From the NCBI GenBank assembly GCA_963675135.1, contig OY776119.1:12997156-13061155 (forward strand): a stretch of DNA of 64,000 bases, in the 5' to 3' direction. The DNA comes from Galeopsis tetrahit. Lineage: Eukaryota; Streptophyta; Magnoliopsida; Lamiales; Lamiaceae. A program made the translations under genes and the position numbers. The notes beneath the pieces were generated by a model. It saw only the letters and a list, made by a program, of their open reading frames with translations, was not told the DNA's origin and searched no databases. Every line of letters begins with the position of its first letter. Positions within the stretch are counted from its first letter, which is position 1. Positions 36,077 through 48,825 of the stretch are shown here, in pieces.

Positions 36077-36443
36077 GTATTTTACTTCTTTCATTCATTA
36101 AAAATATGCTCAAACATTTGGATAAAAGTTTTAAGAAAAATTAGATAAAGTAAGAGTGTTGTGGAGAAAAAATAAAGTGAAATATTCATAAAAAAAACGT
36201 GCATACTTTTGATGGACAAATAAATAATAAAAAATGAGCATATTTTTTGTGGACGGAGGAAGTAATTAATATTTTTCGTACACCCAAATTCAAAATCCTA
36301 AATCCGTCACTGATAAGTGACTCGTTCTATACACAATGACTCCAGGAAAATCTAGCTTTCCATTTTTTTACAAGGTTTAAGAAATATTTTCCCTCTTATT
36401 AAAGTTATCAATTTACTATTTGCATAAGTCTTAAAAAATGTTA

Positions 36444-36655
36444 TTTCCTCAGTTCTGGAGAAAGCTACCCAACTTTCCTTTTTCTTCTGTTTCAAGAAAG
36501 CTACCCATTTTTTTTTTTTAACTATTCTCTCTCACATTTCATTATATTTTTCTCTCTCTCAATTATATCACCTCTAATACATCTACTTATTATATTAATA
36601 TTTCTTAACCTCCGTGCCCGGAGCTCATAGGAAGCTTTTCCCGTGACGGAGGGAG
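36444..36655. mobile_element. Stowaway-type MITE
   Basis: 212 bp. Left end tttcctcagttctgg and right end gtgacggagggag are inverted, and TA flanks both sides. The short related motif gaaagctaccca occurs twice in its left half. Confidence 0.65.
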
Positions 36656-37289
36656 TATATGTGTAGTGGTGATAGATAGCAAAGTTGATATGATCTACAT
36701 ATCTAGCTAGGTCGGCAGTTGTCCAAAAAAAAATTATTTTCATAGTCTTCTTTGGTCCCATAAATTTACCTCGCTACTCCGTATCTTCTTCTCGTGTTAT
36801 TGAAGTAGGAAAAGCTTGAGAAGACTGAAGATAATTTGTGTTGTCTTTTATTATTACATATAGTATGTACTATTAAATTAACAATAACGAAATTTAAATA
36901 TTAGATAATTAAATTATTTGGTTAATTAATGAATTAATTTAATTTAATTAAGAAGATGAGTAGTTTTCCCCTGTTTGCCCTGCTAGGGTCATGGTTCTTG
37001 TTGGGGGTAAGGGGATCATTGTAACCATTTTTTCCACGTGCTATATTAATCACGTAGCAAAGAGTGGGGTGAGAAATCTATCGAACTTTTTGTATCAATA
37101 AAATATTAAAATTATTAAAATCTTTGATACGGTATGATATCGTATCGAAATTCATATTGCAGTATTTCAGTATACCAAAATTTTTAGTACTGTATCTATA
37201 TAAATTTTTTTGGTATAGTTGGTTTTACCATATTGAACCACCCTTTTTAAAGAGTAAACTTGAACTCATAGAGGTCATGGGGTCTATTC
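36656..37289. other. Intergenic DNA
   Basis: AT-rich; no gene or element recognised. Confidence 0.4.
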
Positions 37290-37384
37290 ATCTTGACTGC
37301 GGATTGCGTTTAGCTCCAACAGAATCATCCTCTGTTTGAAGGTTTTTTTATAGTGATACTTCAGTATATGTTGATCATATGATA

Positions 37385-37645
37385 CTCCCTCCATCCACCA
37401 AAAGTAGTCCCATGGTGGATGGGCACAAGTTTTAAGAAAAATGTAGATAAAGTAGATAAAGTAAGGGTATTATAAAGTATTGTGGGGTCTATTGTGAATA
37501 AAGTGATTGTTTGTGAATAAAGTTTATGGCAAATTTAGTAATTAAATGATGTTTGAGGGGTGATGGTTTCCATAAAATGTATGAGACTACATTTGGTGGA
37601 CAAGAAAATGAGGTAAATGAGACTACATTTCATGGACGGAGGGAG
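37385..37645. mobile_element. Stowaway-type MITE
   Basis: 261 bp, TA on both sides. Ends ctccctccatccacca and catggacggagggag are inverted and continue inward as aagtagtc / gactacattt. Confidence 0.85.
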
Positions 37646-37864
37646 TATTACTTTTTAGGATGTAGTTTTTTTTTTTTTTTTCCCGTTTTGGATAATTTGG
37701 AATAAGATAATTTTAAATCCTCAAACTACATTTTAGTGTTTAGTTTGAGTGTTTTTTAAACAAATTCATCGAATAAAAAATCCTTGTCTTAAAACAAATT
37801 CATCGAATAAAATCCTTGTCAAATTAGTAAAAATAATGATATAATTTAAAGGAATACTATAATA

Positions 37865-38125
37865 CTCCCTCTGTTCTCTACTTGATGACACAAAATTAAC
37901 GAATAAATTGTTTATTAGTATTATGAAAGATAAAGTGAGAGTAGTAAAGACTTTTCAACTTTATAAATGTAATAAAATTTTTTAGTGTAATAAAGTAGTG
38001 ACATTTGTTGTAATATTGTGATATTTTAAATGGATTGTTTAAAAATATTTTAACTATTTTAAGTAATGCATCGTCAAAATAAGAAACATCCAAAATATAG
38101 CAAAATAAGTATGGGACAAATGTAG
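37865..38125. mobile_element. Stowaway-type MITE, decayed right end
   Basis: 261 bp. Left end ctccctctgttctctac is typical. Right end gggacaaatgtag differs from the consensus at several bases, but TA flanks both sides. Confidence 0.6.
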
Positions 38126-38394
38126 TAATAAAGTTAGGTATGTTGTTGATGTCAGACTCATACTATTCAAAATTCAAATACCATATTCCTAGTTTGAAAT
38201 ATGATAATTAAAACAAAGGTTGTAGGGTCCAGGAAGCAGAGTTGCTTTCATGAGGAGGAGGACTATTAAGAAAAAAATTGAAAACCATTATTAATGGAAT
38301 AAGACAAAGAGAAATTAATTGCCCCGTGAGTGGTTTCACAAGTCTATATATCTAACAATGACAAAGTTTTTTGTCTTTTATAAGTAAGTCTCCC

Positions 38395-38656
38395 CTCGTG
38401 AGCTCGGTTCGGCTTGACTCGACTCGTTCGTTAAATGAGTCGAGTTCGAACTCGTCAAATACTCGATTTACTAACGAGCAGACTCGAACTTGACTTGTTA
38501 GGTTTAATATCTATTTTTTTTTTCTTTTAATTTCATTAGACTCGTTAGGCTTGTTAGTCTCTTTAACGAGTCAAGCCGAGCTCGTTTCTTAGCTCGTCAA
38601 TGTTATCGAGTCGAGCTCGAACTTTAAATACTCGACTTGACTCGAATAACAGCTCT
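38395..38656. repeat. Inverted-repeat element rich in actcg/cgagt motifs
   Basis: Dense gactcgactcg and cgagtcgag motifs on both sides of an AT core form an imperfect foldback. The right end cagctcta resembles the TAGAGCTG end of hAT MITEs, but no left partner or 8-bp duplication could be fixed. Confidence 0.45.
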
Positions 38657-39360
38657 AGTCTCCACAGATGAAATTAAATGCCCCTGAAATTGACATTCTG
38701 AATCCAACCATGTTGAATTTTTGATCCATAATTGATCAGTATCTATCCTCTTCACTGCATTGTTGACTGCAAAGAGCTAGGCTTAGTGACAATTATGGCA
38801 TATTTGCATGTTTGGAAATCATGGGTGATGGGTGTACGTATTAAGGCAGGCAGGCTCTTCCATCTTATAATATGTAGTATTAATTTCTTTTAACTTCATT
38901 CTAGATTTAATCTGTTCAAGAATTCACTTTTTGGAACAATAATTTATTTGAAATCAAAATGAAATTCGTTTGTAATTAAATTTGGTGATCTTCATATACT
39001 ATTTTCAAAGTAAGGTCAGATGACTAAAATCAAAATTGCTCATATTTTCTCATTTTTCTACCCATTAGTGCAGAATACCAAGTGGTGTAAAATTGAAACT
39101 TAAAAGTGTGCTCCTTTTTCAAAATGGCGTTAAAAAAAAAAAAGTGGTGATTGCCTAGTTTTCTTCTTGTTCACTGTTCGATTGAGGGAGATAAAGAAAT
39201 GTGTGGTCATTTCCCAACGTGGGACCAAAATTTATATTTAATTTTGGAGTATTATTTGACTTTCTAAAATGGACTTATATTTGTTGTTGGTTTTAGATTA
39301 ATAAATATATGTATAATATCATCTCATTTCTATCATTTTATATATATAAATAATCAATTA

Positions 39361-39595
39361 ATCTCTATTTTTCACTATAAGTTTTTTTTTTTTTTAATGT
39401 CCCACAATAAGTTTCTCATTTCATTTTGACAATCACATCAATTATACTTTATCTATTATTTTATCATACTTCATCTCATACTAATTTATTATTTTCTCTC
39501 ACTATTATATCACTTGTACTATATCTATTATTTTATCATATTACTTAATCAAAACAACCAAAAAAAAGACCAAACTTATATGGGAACGGAGGGAG
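39361..39595. mobile_element. Stowaway-type MITE, decayed left end
   Basis: 235 bp. Right end gggaacggagggag is typical, left end atctctatttttcac is degenerate. TA lies on both sides and cccacaataagttt is internal. It abuts the nested cluster that starts at 39602-39607. Confidence 0.6.
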
Positions 39596-39818
39596 TATAT
39601 TTAGGAGGGGGAATTTTTTTTTAGTCCTATAAGTTTAAGACATTCAAAAATAAATCCTTTAAGTTTCAAACTTTACAAAATACATCCTTTATGTTTCAAA
39701 CTTTCAATTTCAATCCTTTTTTTATTCAATTTTAATCTTTTATCTTTTAAAAGAATGAAGGGGCGACTTGGCACTTCATGTATTAAAAAAAGGACACATC
39801 ATCATGCCACATCATTAT

Positions 39819-40668
39819 TGTAGATGTTGTTAATCCTTAAATGCCTTAACATTATCAACAACATCTTAATTTGACCTTCCGAGATTTTTTCTAAGTCTTT
39901 TCTGAAATGCTACATTAAATGTTGATCTAAATGTTGTCGCATTTCTGGCAGGATCTAGAAGTTTCTACAAGAATCTGGACCTGGAAGATTTCAGAACATT
40001 GGAGAACATGCTAGAGCAGCCTGGAACCATTTAGAACGACCTGGAGCATACAAGAAGGATCTAGAAAGATCATGGAAGTTGAGCTCCTAAAAAATAGGAC
40101 CTCAATGTGGAAGCCTCTAGAATTCGTATCCCACTTCTATAAATACCGATTGAAGGCTTCATTATTCAGTGTATTCTATTCGAGCAATATCCTAGACCGA
40201 GCATTCATCCCTGTTAGGATTTGTGGCCAATAGTTTTACATTTTAGATCATACGAAGTATCCCACCCGTATGGTTGTGTGTCTTGTTATCTATTGAGAGT
40301 GTAATCATAGATAGACTAGGCATTTCGACAGTGTGTAATCTTATACACTTAGATCGTTTTCAAAACTTGGCACCTGCCTCGTTTGTAGTTTCGTTGTGAA
40401 GGTTATTGTTGTAACATTTCACACAACATTTGTACTTGAAGATAATTATTGATTTACGCCATAAGAAGACATAGATTTTTATTTATAAAATCTATGTTAA
40501 AAATATTTTCATTGTGTCTCGTTTGTTTTTTTGTGTTTCAAGTCATCCGCTGTGTATCTAAATTTCTGATATTCTGTTAGAGTCAGTGTTGCACTATTTG
40601 TCTCAACATTCTGTGCAACATTTATCTACTTATACTTAAACACTTCATACACCCTACGCACACTTTCA
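39819..40668 (+). repeat. 5' LTR of the SIRE-type copia (850 bp)
   Basis: TGTAGATG...ACTTTCA. A TATA-like ctataaatacc at 40136-40146 is the likely promoter for gag-pol. Two bases after the LTR comes the primer site. Differences from the 3' LTR are mainly C/T and G/A. Confidence 0.92.
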
Positions 40669-40670
40669 GT

Positions 40671-40683
40671 TGGTATCAGAGCC
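40671..40683 (+). other. Primer binding site (initiator tRNA-Met type)
   Basis: tggtatcagagcc, the standard plant copia primer site complementary to the 3' end of initiator tRNA-Met. Confidence 0.9.
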
Positions 40684-40742
40684 GATACCTGACGACACTA
40701 GGTTAGATCTTTGGTCAAGTGTGTTTTTAGTTTATATTAGCA

Positions 40743-42392
40743 ATGTAAACACATCACATATCCACTGCACTTAGGCCACCCGTTTTAGATGGTTCAAATT
40801 ATTCTTATTGGAAGCCTAAGATGCGTATGTACATCAAGTCGATTGATGAACGTGCTTAGAGGACTGTACTTACAGGCTGGGAAGCTCCAAAGAGACTAGC
40901 AGATGCAGATGGTGAAGTTCAACTCAAGAGAGAAGTTGATTGGACGGCTGATGAAATAACAACAGCAAGCTACAATTCTAAAGCCTTAAATGCTATTTTT
41001 ACTTCTGTTGATGTTTCAATGTTTAAAATTATATCTAACTGTTCTACTTCTAAAGATGCATGAGACAGGTTGCAAGAGCATTGTGAGGGTTCAGACAGTG
41101 TTCGAAGGACTAAGCTTCGAATGTTGGGGACAAAATTTGAGAATCTCCGAATGAAGGAAGATGAAACCATTTCATCCTACAATGAAAGGTTAAGTGAGAT
41201 AATCAATGAATCACATTCTCTTGGTGACCCTATTTCTAATGTTAGAGTAGTTCATAAGATATTAAGATTTGTTCCTAAAAGATTTGATGCTAAAATTTAT
41301 GCTATTGAAGAGGCAAAAGATACAAATACGTTAAGTCAAAATAAATTAGTGAGTATTCTTAGAACATATGAAATAAACACTAATCAAATTGATGAAACTA
41401 ATGATGATAAGAAAGTTGTTGTTTTTAAAGGAGAAATATCAATCAAATCTGAGTCTCAACCTATCATTACTGAGGTTGATTCAGATGAAGAATTGCTTGA
41501 TGAATGCCTCAAGGATCCTAACAACATTGCCTTGCTCACTAAGCACTTTAATAAATTTCTTAAGAAATCTGTGAACAAATCTAGAAACATTCAGCCTAAG
41601 ATTCAAATCAATACATCAACACCTCAACCAGAAAGGAGGAAATGTCAATTCACACCAAGACTGTCAAAGAGTGAAGGTAAACCAAGGTATGATCCTGATT
41701 TTCGAAAATCAGTTCAATGCAATGCTTGTTCTGGTTATGGCCATTATGCAAATGAATGTGCCAATACTAGACTTAAGCAAAAACTGAACTTTAGTGCTAC
41801 CTTGAGTGATGATTTTGATGATGATCTTGATGAATTAAATCAGAATGAATATTCAAATTTTACCAGAATTGATTATAATGATTCCTCAGATGATGATCTG
41901 GATGAAACAGATTCTGATGCTGTACCTGATGCTTCAACATCTACAGTAATATCAGAACAGAGTCACCCAAATTTGAACTGTTTTAATGGTTTGGTTGATG
42001 ATGCAGGAAAAAAGACTGATGACAATGAATACCAAAAGCTATTAGATGATTGGAACAATCAGAAACTCACTCTGAATTCCTTGAATAAAGAGAATGAGGA
42101 TCTGAAAGACACAATCACCAAGCTAGAAATTATTCTTACCAAAAGAGATTTGGAAATCTGTAACTTAAAGGAGAAACTGATAAATTCTACTTTATGTTTC
42201 AAGAAATATTCCAAGAGTGCTTATGAGGTAAATAATGCTATAGCTACTGGTAAGTCTAATAATCATGGTTTAGGTTATGATGGTACTACTGCTTCTATTT
42301 CTGATAAATTTAGAAAACCTGTGAAATTTGTGAAGGCAAATGTGGACACATCTGGTACAACATCTGCAGTAACAGAGTCTCACAAAGTTTAG
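40743..42392 (+). pseudogene. gag: SIRE-type copia gag with nonsense codons
   Basis: The frame opens at ATG 40743 but codon 2 is TAA (40746-40748). The start of gag proper (LRPPVLDGSNYSYW) follows in frame. Further stops are TAG 40857-40859 and TGA 41061-41063, both where this gag family has tryptophan, and TAG 42390-42392. Between them lie the gag core (LRMLGTKFENLRMKEDETI) and a CCHC zinc knuckle (CNACSGYGHYANEC, 41717-41760) that binds the RNA genome. An acidic coiled-coil-rich tail follows. No frameshift interrupts the 550 codons; every break is a single codon. Confidence 0.85.
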
Positions 42393-43865
42393 AGGAAGTA
42401 TATATGTCATTACTGTTTTAAAGTTGGTCACATTCGTCCTTACTATATAAAGTTGTTTGAAGAACAGAAAAACTTGAAAATGCTGCATAAGAAACTGTCA
42501 CCTCCTGGTAAACATTTTCTGAAATCTGCATGGAAACCAAAAGCTACCTGTAATGTTGTTCATACCTCCTTAAAAGCATGTCTACCTGATTTATGGTACT
42601 TTGATAGTGGTTGTTCTATACATATGACAGGTCGTATTGATTTCTTATCTGATTATGTGACCTTGAATAGTGGTAGTGTTACATATGGTGGTGGTTCTAA
42701 AGGAAAGATTGTTGGTAAAGGAACTTTGAATGTTGAAGGTTTTTTCTAAGCTTCAAATGTCTTACATGTTGATGGCTTACTTGCAAATCTGATTAGCATT
42801 AGTCAACTTTGTGATGATAATTTGCATGTGAAATTTGATAAAGATTCATGTTATGTTCTTAATAAAGATGAAGTTTGTGTCATGACTGGTACTAGGTCAG
42901 CTGATAATTGCTATCTTATTGGAACAAATATGTGTAACTTGTCAAAACATGATGAAAATATTCTATGGCATCAAAGATCGGGACATGCAAATTACAGAGC
43001 AATGAAAAGGCTAATCAAAGCAGATGTAGTAAAAGGAATTCCAGAACTGAGGTTTCACAATACCACTGCATGTGGACCATGCCAAAAAGGTAAGCAGGTA
43101 AGAATGTCACACAAAATGCTGTCACATTGTACTACACATCGATGCTTTGAATTACTGCACATAGATTTTATGGGTCCTATGGAAACTGAAAGCATTGGAG
43201 GAAAGAGGTATTCCTTAGTTGTGGTAGATGATTTTTCTAGATATACCTGGGTAGAGTCTTTGAGAGACAAATCTGAAGCATTTGCTGCATTTAAAATTCT
43301 TTATAAGAGGTTCAAAAATGTGTTTAACTTGAAAGTTGGGCGTATTAGAACCGATCATGGTAGGGAATTTGAAAACAACATGTTTAATGATTTTTGTAAT
43401 AAAAAGGGTATCTTGCAAGAATATTCATCTCCTAAAACTCCACAACATAATGGAATTGTTGAAAGAAAGAATAGAACTTTACAAGAAATGGCAAGAGTTA
43501 TGCTTACATCCAAATGTCTTGCTAAGAAATTTTGGGGAGAAGCAATGAATACTGCATGCCATATTATTAATAGGGTTTTTATTCGTTCTGGCACTAATCA
43601 AACACCTTATGAGATTTTGAACAACAGAAAACCTAATGTGAAATATTTTCATGTATTTGGTTGTGTATGTTATATTCTGAATGATAGGGATCAACTTCAC
43701 AAGTTTGATTCTAAAAGTGATAAAGGTTTCTTTTTAGACTATTCTAGAAATAGTAAAGCTTATAGAGTTTATAACCTTAGAACTAACACTGTTCAAGAAT
43801 CTGTTAATGTTGTGATTGATGATGATAAAGTTCTTACAAATGACAAAGATGAAGAAGATGTATGA
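42393..43865 (+). pseudogene. pol: SIRE-type copia protease and integrase
   Basis: Same frame as gag. A second Cys/His cluster (CHYCFKVGH) leads into the aspartic protease site YFDSGCSIHMTG (about 42598-42633). TAA at 42747-42749 breaks the frame. The integrase follows with HHCC zinc residues (LWHQRSGHAN, CGPCQKG), the core DDE triad (LLHIDFMGP, RTDHGREF, GIVERKNR) and the FGCVCYILN region, ending at TGA 43863-43865. The triad is intact. This would have cut the polyprotein and inserted the cDNA. Confidence 0.85.
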
Positions 43866-45325
43866 CATGTTACTGACACTTCTGAGAATACACTGAAGTC
43901 TGAAAATGTTGCACCAAATGTTAACATATCTGGGTCAACATCTACATAACAGTCATCTGTAATTTCACAGAATGATCAGTACGTTCCCAAAACGAATCCT
44001 TTTTCAAGAATAGGCAAAAGTCATCCTTCTGACCAGATCATAGGCGATGCTACAGTTGGAGTGCAAACAAGAGGAAGAGTAAGATCAAACAAAGTAGATG
44101 TGGTAAGAACAATATGCATGTCTTCTATGTGTAATGTTGTAAATGCTGAATGTTATTTATCTGAAATTGAACCTAAGAGTGCTAAAGAAGCCTTAACTGA
44201 TGAAAACTGGATTAATGCTATGCATGAAGAACTCGGTCAGTTTGAAAGAAATGAAGTGTGGACACTTGTTCCTAGACCTAGTCATACTAATGTCATTGGA
44301 ACAAAGTGGATATTCAAGAATAAAACTGATGAATCTGGTAATATTGTTAGGAACAAGACTAGGTTAGTAGCACAAGGTTACACCCAAGTTGAAGGAGTTG
44401 ATTTTGATGAGACTTTTGCACCTGTTGCTAGGATAGAATCTATTAGATTACTACTAGCTATTGCATGTTTTATTGATATTAAACTTCATCAAATGGATGT
44501 AAAGGCTGCATTTCTAAATGACATATTGAATGAAGAAGCATATGTTGAACAACCTATAGGATTTGAAGATCCACAATATCCTGATCATGTATATAAACTT
44601 AAGAAAGCATTGTATGGTCTTAAACAAGCTCCTAGAGCATGGTATGGTAGTCTTACTGACTTTCTTTTGGAATATGAATTTATTAGAGGAGAGGCAGATA
44701 GAACTTTGTTCATTAAGCACACTGAAAATGATATACTAATTGCTCAAATATATGTTGATGACATTGTGTTTGGTTCTACTTGTGATAAAATGTTGAGTAA
44801 ATTTGTTGAGGCAATGACTGCAACATTTGAAATGAGTATGGTTGGAGACTTGAATTATTTTCTAGGTCTTCAAATCAAGCAATGCAGCAATGGTATTTTC
44901 TTCTCCCAAAGTAAGTATGCTAAGAACTTGGTTAAAAGATTTGGTCTTGAGAATTCAAAACCAATGAACACTCCTATGGGATCTTCTTTGAAACTTTGCA
45001 AAGACAGTGCTGGAACAGATGTTGATCCAACACTTTACAGATCCATGATAGGTAGTTTACTGTATTTAACCTCTAGTAGACCAGATATTATGTACAGTGT
45101 GTGTGTTTGTGCTAGGTACCAAGCTAATCCAAAGGAATCTCACCTGAATGCTGTGAAGAGGATTATCAAGTATGTTGCAGGTACAAGTGACCTTGGAATC
45201 TGGTATACTAAGGACACCAACAACATTTTGATAGGCTACAGTGATGTTGATTGGGCTGGAGATATAGATGATAGAAAGAGTACGAGTGGAGGATGTTTCT
45301 ACATGGGAAACAATCTTGTATCATG
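43866..45325 (+). pseudogene. pol: SIRE-type copia reverse transcriptase and start of RNase H
   Basis: Continues in the same frame. A variable linker with TAA at 43947-43949 precedes RT from about 44160 (EALTDENWINAMHEEL, WIFKNKTDESG, QMDVKAAFLND, LKKALYGLKQAPRAW, QIYVDDIVFGST, DLNYFLGLQI). RNase H begins at about 45220 (GYSDVDWAGD, RKSTSGGCF). The frame is cut within a tryptophan codon at 45325 by the hAT and resumes at 50636. All RT catalytic motifs are present. Confidence 0.9.
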
Positions 45326-45860
45326 TAGAGCTGGCAATTCGGGCCGCCCAGCCCAGCCCAACGGGCCAGATGTTGTTCATGGGCTAGGCCGGGCCGGCCC
45401 ATGAACTGGTCGGGCCTACAAAATGGTAGCCCAGCCTAGCCCATCATGGGCTAGCGGGCCAGCCCAGCCCATTACATGATTTTTTTTTTTTATATTTCTT
45501 GCAAAAAACACAAGAAATATATACTAAGTAGTAACTATGAATTATTTAAAAACGACCAATCGATCATAACCATTATAGCATAAAAAGTATTAAATTATTA
45601 ATGTACACGACAAGTCCAAAATAGAATTATACGCATAAGTTCAAAGTTCGAATTTCAACGTCAAAATAAAATAAAAAACACAATAACAGAGTTTAATTCA
45701 AAGAAAATAAAAATAAAAATCAACATCATCAATCTTCATCAATCATAATGTTGGAATCCTGCTTAGAAAAGTGTATCTCCTCCGTCTCTTGAACATCTGT
45801 AGACACAAAATAAGAAAATCAAAATAGGAAAATAAATACAATTGAATGCAAATGTAAATA

Positions 45861-46187
45861 TTAAGTTATAAATACCAGAGGGTCCAATTTCTTTAAAACC
45901 GTGCAACGAGTACATATGAGGGCTTGCACATTTTCACCAAGTAAGCAACTTCTATACTTGTGCAAGATACGACCACTAATGCTAAATGAAGATTCTGAAG
46001 CCACTGTGGTGATTGGAATGCTTAAAATGTCACAAGCCATGATTGCAAGTTGAGGAAATCGATGCTTGTTCACCTTCCAATAATCAAGGGCGTTCACTTC
46101 GCCATCAATGCATTCTTCTTCCATGTAAACATCAAGTTGTGATTTACCATCATTTGAAGTCTTTTGCCTTTTTCTTTTATGAAACTC
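45861..46187 (-). CDS. hAT transposase, C-terminal exon (dimerisation domain)
   Basis: Reading from a splice acceptor cag at 46188-46190, about 108 codons run through LDVYMEEECID, then the hAT dimerisation region ALDYWKVNKHRFPQLAIMACDIL and ASESSFSISGRILHKYRSCL. It ends at LDPLVFIT and a stop. Dimerisation through this region is required for hAT transposase activity. A further small 3' exon cannot be excluded, since a GT lies shortly before the stop. It joins the main exon in phase 0 across an 89-bp intron. Confidence 0.8.
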   Translation of the reverse strand, partial: EFHKRKRQKTSNDGKSQLDVYMEEECIDGEVNALDYWKVNKHRFPQLAIMACDILSIPITTVASESSFSISGRILHKYRSCLLGENVQALICTRCTVLKKLDPLVFIT

Positions 46188-46276
46188 CTGCCATTACAAA
46201 TTTAAATAAACATATTAATAATATCAAAACTTTACAAATAAATTAGTTGATTCAATAAAATTAATATGAAACTTAC
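46188..46276 (-). other. Intron in the hAT transposase gene
   Basis: Minus strand GTAAGT at 46276-46271 to a cag at 46190-46188, 89 bp, AT-rich. Removing it joins the transposase core to the dimerisation domain in frame, where the unspliced frame reads a short hydrophobic tail and stops. Confidence 0.7.
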
Positions 46277-47932
46277 ATTAAGCAAGGATGGTTTTGATGG
46301 AAATGAGGTTGTCCCACTCGAACTTGTTTGTCCTTGAGGACCTTGGGATGTACCATTTATTGATGAGTTAAATTGAGATGAGTTTGAAAATCCACCATAC
46401 TTTTCCATATATTCATCAAAAAACTTATACAAAGACGTCATAACTTTATCCACCTTCTCTTGATGATTATTGGGATAAACCTGCCCATAACAATAGCTCA
46501 AAATCTCCAACTTTGCACTTGGATCAAGAACACATCCAAGTGCAAGAGTAACAGAATATTCATTCCAATACTTATCAAATTTCGTCTTCATCTTTACTGC
46601 CATATCTTTGATTTTCTGATCTTCACAAGCCAAATTTTCATTCAACTTCATTTCTATGCATGCAACTTGCATAAAGTACAAATTAGAGGTGGGGTAAGAC
46701 GATCCCGATATCAAGTTGGTGATGTTATAAAATGGCTCCAAAAAATCACATATCTTCACCGCTCTTTCCCATTCTTCATTTGATGGACAACTTTTGTAGT
46801 TAGTATCCTCATAGCTTAAACTAGTGAAAGCACGACGATATTTAATAGCACTTGCAAGCATCATGTACGTGGAATTCCATCTAGTTGACACATCCAACCT
46901 CAAAAAACAACCACCAACATCACTTAAGTGCACTACACTAACACATTTTTGAAACTGTCTCAATCTTCCTTCTGAACGCTTCACATACTTCACACTTTCT
47001 CTTATTTTACTCAAAGGTTCACTCACCTCTTTTATGCCTTCTTGAACAATAATATTCAAGATGTGTGCACAACACCTTATATGGAAAAAATCTCTTTTAC
47101 ATAGCAAGTCATTTTGCAATTCAAGTCTTTCTTTCAAAGTTTTTTGCATTTTATCATTGTTAGAGGCATTATCCAAGGTGATAGAAAATATTTTGGAGTC
47201 AATTTCCCAATCTTTAAGCATTCCAAAAATCTTCCCCGCTAGTTCTACTCCTGTATGCTGACAATCTAACTCACAAAATGCAAGCAATTTTTTATTCAAC
47301 TTCCAATTTGCATCAATATAATGAGCTGTGAGAGACATGTAACCACGTACATTTATTGCAGTCCAAGCATCAGAAGTCAAGCAAATTCTACCAGGTAATG
47401 TAGCTAACTCACTCTTTAGCCTTGCCTTTTCAATTAAAAACACCTTCCAACAATCATACTTTGCTGTATTTCTAGTGACAGGTTTGAATTCAGGATTCAA
47501 CAATTTATTCACTAACACAACCCCTTCATACTCAGCATAACTAAATGGAAGATCATGCATGATAATACATTTAGCTAATGCCTCTCTATAAGCCATATTA
47601 TCGAATTTTCGCTTCTTCAACAATGTAGCCTGGTTATCTATCAATGCCTCAACAGTATGAAACTTAAGAGTTGAATTGCATGCACTAACATGACGCCATA
47701 AATGATTTGTACCTGATGTACTCTTACAAGTATAAAGCTTACCACAAGCCTTACATTTACATTTTTCAGTTCCATCTACAACACCAACCTTTTCAAAATA
47801 ATTCCACACCTCAGATGTAGAACGATTACCTTTCTTGGCATCTCCACCGACATCTTTGTCACCAATCCTAGAATTCTTATCGGTACTAGTACGCTGAAAT
47901 ATAGAAGAAGTAGTACCTGCCGAACTCTTAAA
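46277..47932 (-). pseudogene. hAT transposase, main exon (BED finger and catalytic core)
   Basis: Open for 552 codons. A Ser/Thr-rich lead is followed by a BED zinc finger (VWNYFEK, CKCKACGKLY, NHLWRHVSAC), the RNase H-like core with LTSDAWTAINVRGY and SITLDNASNND carrying catalytic Asp residues, and a long helical insertion. It is RICESLEEPER/DAYSLEEPER-like. The first of its codons (TTT AAG AGT) directly continue the frame of 49644-49721 once the LTR element is removed, so the true start is upstream of the insertion. As it stands the gene is broken by that insertion. No frameshift or nonsense codon was seen within the exon. Confidence 0.85.
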
Positions 47933-47937
47933 GGTCG

Positions 47938-48292
47938 TGATGCAGAGAAGCGTCTCAATTGAAGTGAGAACTCCGTTGATTTCTTAAAGAAATATCCGGA
48001 AAAACACAATATCAATTAAAGATAAAATGAAGTGAGAACCGTTGATTTCGATAACGAAATATCCGGAATAAACACAACAACGATTAAGGATAAAATCTTA
48101 AGGATTTTCATATAATTTCTGAATGTCTAAAATGGTGCATACATTCTCCTTTTTAAAGGAGTTTTTAACATAAGAGTCAAGGCTCTTTAAATGCAATAAT
48201 TAAAGGGATTAATTGGATACATTGAAATTAGACTTTGACTAAATAAATGAATGAAAAGCATAATTTGAGGAATCATTTATTCTTCCACATCA
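47938..48292 (-). repeat. 3' LTR (left) of the small LTR element
   Basis: Direct repeat of 49293-49643. It carries an extra gaat/atga 4-bp duplication relative to the other copy near 48250. Confidence 0.9.
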
Positions 48293-48336
48293 TTCTCTCC
48301 TGGTTGAAAACGATTCGACCTCAAATTGCTACTAGC

Positions 48337-48817
48337 TAGGGATGGCAATTTCAACCCGGCCCGCCCCGCCCCGTGCTATTTGGGTCACCCCGCCCCGGAC
48401 CCGTATTGAAATGGGGCGGGTCCGGGTATCACTCTCGACCCGTGGGTCGGACCCGTGACCCGTTTTTATATTAATTTTTTATATATATTATACATATAAA
48501 TATAATATATCTTCAATATTTTGATGTTTATTAATATATATAACAATAATTCACCTTCATAAATGTGAAAATAAATTATAAACATGCTAACACTATTTTA
48601 TTTATTTTTCAATACAAATCTAAATTTTATGTTATATGTTTTTAAAAATAATAATTATTTTTCAATTTCTTTATAAAAAAATATTATAATGGGTCGCCCC
48701 GATTTGCCCCGCCCCGCCCCGTGACCCGAACGGGTCGACCCGACCCGGACCCGAATTGAAACGGGTTGGGTCCGGGTATCTAGGTACCCGGCCCGACCCG
48801 GCCCATTGCCATCCCTA
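48337..48817. mobile_element. Non-autonomous hAT (481 bp), innermost insertion
   Basis: TIRs TAGGGATGGCAAT and attgccatcccta, exact 8-bp duplication ctactagc (48329-48336 and 48818-48825). Both subterminal regions are packed with ggcccgacccg / ccccgccccg motifs around an AT-rich core. No coding capacity. Confidence 0.92.
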
Positions 48818-48825
48818 CTACTAGC

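Larger units (their letters stand above)
37290..39360. repeat. Duplicated LEA flank, copy B, starting at a LEA stop-codon relic
   Basis: Begins with ggattgcgtttagctccaacagaatc (split here by eye from 37302), matching the last codons and stop of the LEA gene at 31430. It then follows copy A in order: ggttgtagggtcc (38219), the ctgcaaagagctagg block (38766) and ttcccaacgtgggacc (39211). The LEA coding part upstream is gone. Two Stowaways (37385, 37865) and a TCGAG-rich element (38395) have inserted into this copy but not copy A. Confidence 0.7.

Noticed and set aside
45208..45402. ORF across the copia/hAT border
   Set aside because: It spans the insertion junction and has no independent support.
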